Shown: positions 44,681 to 46,644 of the stretch, in pieces
How positions within the stretch are numbered: the stretch's first letter is position 1
How the letters are laid out: every line of letters starts with the position of its first letter
Program-made: the position numbers and the translations under genes
The notes under the pieces: generated by a model
Database searches by the model: none
Told to the model about the DNA's origin: nothing
Seen by the model: only the letters and a program-made list of their open reading frames with translations
Assembly: GCA_025603075.1 (NCBI GenBank)
Contig: MU626416.1
Location: 1 to 46,644 of the forward strand
Reading direction: 5' to 3'
DNA length: 46,644 nucleotides
From: Neoconidiobolus thromboides FSU 785
Taxonomy: Eukaryota; Entomophthoromycota; Entomophthoromycetes; Entomophthorales; Neoconidiobolaceae

Positions 44681-45556
44681 TTATTCTTTCAAATAAGCTC
44701 TGGTGTGATTATTTTTAACCAATCTGCGTTGAAACGGAGCATCTGTACCATGAATCCAGTCCATTAATCCTAATACTCCAAATGTAGAATGATGTGTTTC
44801 ATGATGAAAGTCATGGCGAGCAGCCCATGGAAAGTAAGGTACCTCATAACCTCCATGGGTTACTATTGTACTAATCAAAGTAGCAAACAGATAACAATAG
44901 TGTGAAACTGGGTGAACATTAAAAATCAAAGGCCCAGAAATACCAGGAATAAGGTTTGATAAGGCAAAATCACTTGGTTCCATATAAAACGCGGCTATCC
45001 CAATCGGAGCAGAAAATTGATGGTGTTTTTTATGCACGATGGAATAAAGCTTTGGATGATGAAATAATCGATGAATATAATAAAAAAACACTTCTTCACA
45101 AATGACACATAAAATAACATTGATGATAATTTCTGGCCAAGAAGGTAGTTTAGAGTATAAACTTACATTATCAGCCTTATTAAATGGAGAGCTTGGATGT
45201 AGAAAATAAAGGACTGGGAAATTGAACAGCAAGGAAACGATGATAAAGTTAAACAATACAAGAGGCAAGCTTCCTTTATAATCTTCTATTGTTGGTAACT
45301 TATTTTTCTGTAATTTTATATCATTTGTTTTTTCTTTTGGTATTAACAGATCGACCACAGCCAGTGTACCGCAAGCTAATGTGAAAGTAACTATGGCTAC
45401 TATAAAACTTCCAAGTCCTACTAATGTAAAATCGTCCGTTTTACTTATTAGATAATCCCAACTACTTTGTCCATATACTTTGCTCCATATACCAATGATA
45501 GAGAATAGTACTAAATAGCAGATTCGATCAAGAAATATATAGCACTTGGAATTCAT
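44681..45556 (-). CDS. Fatty-acid hydroxylase/sterol desaturase superfamily membrane protein
   Basis: A single exon of 291 residues. About four membrane segments flank the three histidine boxes that bind the di-iron centre: HRLFH (162-166), HKKHH (175-179) and HDFHH (248-252), with an extra HHETHH directly after. The stretch IAAFYMEPSDFALSNLIPG, the THGGYEVPYFP loop and GVLGLMDWIHGTD match the FAXDC2/C-4 methylsterol oxidase branch rather than sphingolipid hydroxylases. A role in sterol or lipid C-H oxidation in the ER is likely; the exact substrate cannot be told. It ends KE without a KKXX signal. Convergent with the phosphatase gene. Confidence 0.88.
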   Translation of the reverse strand: MNSKCYIFLDRICYLVLFSIIGIWSKVYGQSSWDYLISKTDDFTLVGLGSFIVAIVTFTLACGTLAVVDLLIPKEKTNDIKLQKNKLPTIEDYKGSLPLVLFNFIIVSLLFNFPVLYFLHPSSPFNKADNVSLYSKLPSWPEIIINVILCVICEEVFFYYIHRLFHHPKLYSIVHKKHHQFSAPIGIAAFYMEPSDFALSNLIPGISGPLIFNVHPVSHYCYLFATLISTIVTHGGYEVPYFPWAARHDFHHETHHSTFGVLGLMDWIHGTDAPFQRRLVKNNHTRAYLKE

Positions 45557-46203
45557 TTTATTTTTTTAAGAGATTAGATTTTTTTTTAAATACTTTTAAG
45601 AAGCATTTTTAAAGATTCCATGATTTTTTATTATCCTTGATTTCTATTGTGTATAAGAGTAAATTTCTTTTTAGGCAATTATTTAAAAAGAATGACTAAG
45701 ATTAGACTAAAATTGGCATAAAGCTGCTAAAGCACTTAATAATTATAAATACATGACTTCAAACCTAACAAATGATTACAAATAGACTGCTTTTTTACTA
45801 TTACTTATGAAATTATTTTAATAATTTTATAAAATGAGCTTCATATACCTTGAGACTATAGAATTCCTAAAGATTTTAAGTTAAAATCTTATTATATAAA
45901 AACAAAGCTCTTAAAATATCTTCTTTAAAATTTAAATAGGCAACTAACTCGATTAAATTAAAAAGAATATTTTCCACTTTAATTTAGATTAAACTTTATA
46001 AAATACATATAGGAATGCTCTTTTTTGTTCACCTTTTTGTCTATTTTTTATACAACGAAAAAAAACATTAGTTATATAGCTAATTAAAAAAACACTTTTA
46101 TGTAACTTATACAAAATGATAATAATGTTCATAGCACTTACTATATTTAATCTATTATTTTTACAAAAATTTGAAATTTGAAATAATTCTATTATTAAAA
46201 ACT
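45557..46203. other. Gene-free AT-rich DNA
   Basis: Upstream of the hydroxylase gene. Positions about 46006-46076 (TATAGGAATGCTCTTTTTTG, CTATTTTTTATAC) may be a very old TA-MITE. Nothing else recognised. Confidence 0.35.
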
Positions 46204-46229
46204 ATATGGGGTGTATTTTTGTGTTTAAT
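46204..46229 (+). mobile_element. TA-MITE terminal fragment
   Basis: TATGGGGTGTATTTTTGTGT followed by TTAATA matches the orientation-A left end over about 25 bp. Confidence 0.5.
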
Positions 46230-46472
46230 ATAAATAGAAATCAATATGATTATTCAAAAATAAGTGATAATAGTAGTAAGATATCAACATTACAGCCTAT
46301 TATTAAAAATGTAAGAAAAATCAAAGATGACCAAATTGAAACTATTGTACAATATTTACTAAATGATTCAACTATTTCATCAAGATTTAATAAAAAAATA
46401 ATGATAGTAAATGTTTATTATATAATATATATATCAAATAAAAGTAGAAGAATGATATACGGGGTTGTCTGA
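46206..46472 (+). CDS. Short coding-like frame near the window end, doubtful
   Basis: An 88-codon frame. Its first dozen codons are just a TA-MITE left end (TATGGGGTGTATTTTTGTGT at 46204-46223) and its end runs into another MITE-like piece at about 46458. The middle, about residues 25-62 (PIIKNVRKIKDDQIETIVQY and onward), has a normal-looking helical composition and may be a remnant or exon of a gene running beyond the window. No domain recognised. Confidence 0.2.
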   Translation: MGCIFVFNINRNQYDYSKISDNSSKISTLQPIIKNVRKIKDDQIETIVQYLLNDSTISSRFNKKIMIVNVYYIIYISNKSRRMIYGVV

Positions 46473-46552
46473 ATTAGTTTCATTATTTTATCTAATTTTT
46501 GAAAAATTTTGTATTTTAAAAACTTCGCTTAAAATTCTATAAAATCATATCT
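46458..46552 (-). mobile_element. Degenerate TA-MITE (orientation B)
   Basis: TACGGGGTTGTCTGAATTAG, TTTCATTATTTTATCTAATT, then TTTGAAAAATTTTGTA and AAAATTCTATAAAATCATA follow the family order with the AGCGCT core deleted. Confidence 0.4.
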
Positions 46553-46644
46553 TTATTAAAATAAAAGTACCCGGACACAGTTCTAAATCATTCTATTATA
46601 GCTCATACTGTAAGTTAGTTGAATTTCTACTAGATCTTAAATAC

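Overview
The window is a strongly AT-rich piece of nuclear DNA from a fungus. The evidence is a Skn7-type HSF/response-regulator fusion, an ER BiP ending in HDEL, regulators with the fungal 'middle homology' fold, a GATOR2/SEA WDR24, an MSH2, and many short GT-AG introns (mostly 45-60 nt, often GTAAGT...TTAG). Poly-Asn tracts, very AT-rich intergenic DNA and the style of the regulator family suggest an early-diverging lineage, possibly Entomophthoromycotina (Conidiobolus-like). That placement is inference; nothing in the window proves it. I rebuilt multi-exon genes by hand from reading frame, splice signals and family knowledge, and exon coordinates are given in each entry.

Layout. 1-4.5 kb: no intact gene. 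It holds eight copies of a roughly 100-bp miniature inverted-repeat element (called TA-MITE here) and the relic of a regulator gene. 4.5-6.5 kb: SKN7 (+). 7.1-10.4 kb: WDR24/SEA2 (-), with a TA-MITE sitting in its stop codon. 10.4-13.2 kb: two stretches of decayed coding sequence flanking a small secreted Cys-rich protein gene (-). 13.2-13.8 kb: SDH4/SDHD (+), convergent with the 20-exon MSH2 (-, 13.8-17.5 kb). 18.7-20.7 kb: KAR2/BiP (+). 20.7-29.3 kb: two intact paralogous regulator-like genes (22.4 kb +, 27.0 kb -) in DNA rich in TA-MITEs and older repeats. 29.3-39.3 kb is gene-dense: vacuolar amino-acid transporter (-), LPD1 (-), a MEI4-like meiotic gene (-), a divergent actin-related protein (+) and SNW1/Prp45 (-). 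40.6-45.6 kb: an Asn-rich unknown protein, an F-box/LRR protein, a dual-specificity phosphatase and a sterol-desaturase-type hydroxylase. The last kilobase has only degenerate MITE-like pieces and a coding-like stretch.

The genes do not form a pathway; this is an ordinary eukaryotic chromosome segment of housekeeping genes (respiration: SDH4, LPD1; repair and meiosis: MSH2, MEI4; splicing: SNW1; secretion: KAR2; stress and nutrient signalling: SKN7, WDR24, phosphatase). The most unusual content is the compact TA-flanked MITE family: about 18 recognisable copies plus fragments, an internal empty-site comparison that supports TA target duplication, copies arranged as tight inverted pairs, one copy that rewrote a stop codon, and one inside a dead paralogue of a live gene. 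I saw no tRNA, rRNA or CRISPR array by eye.
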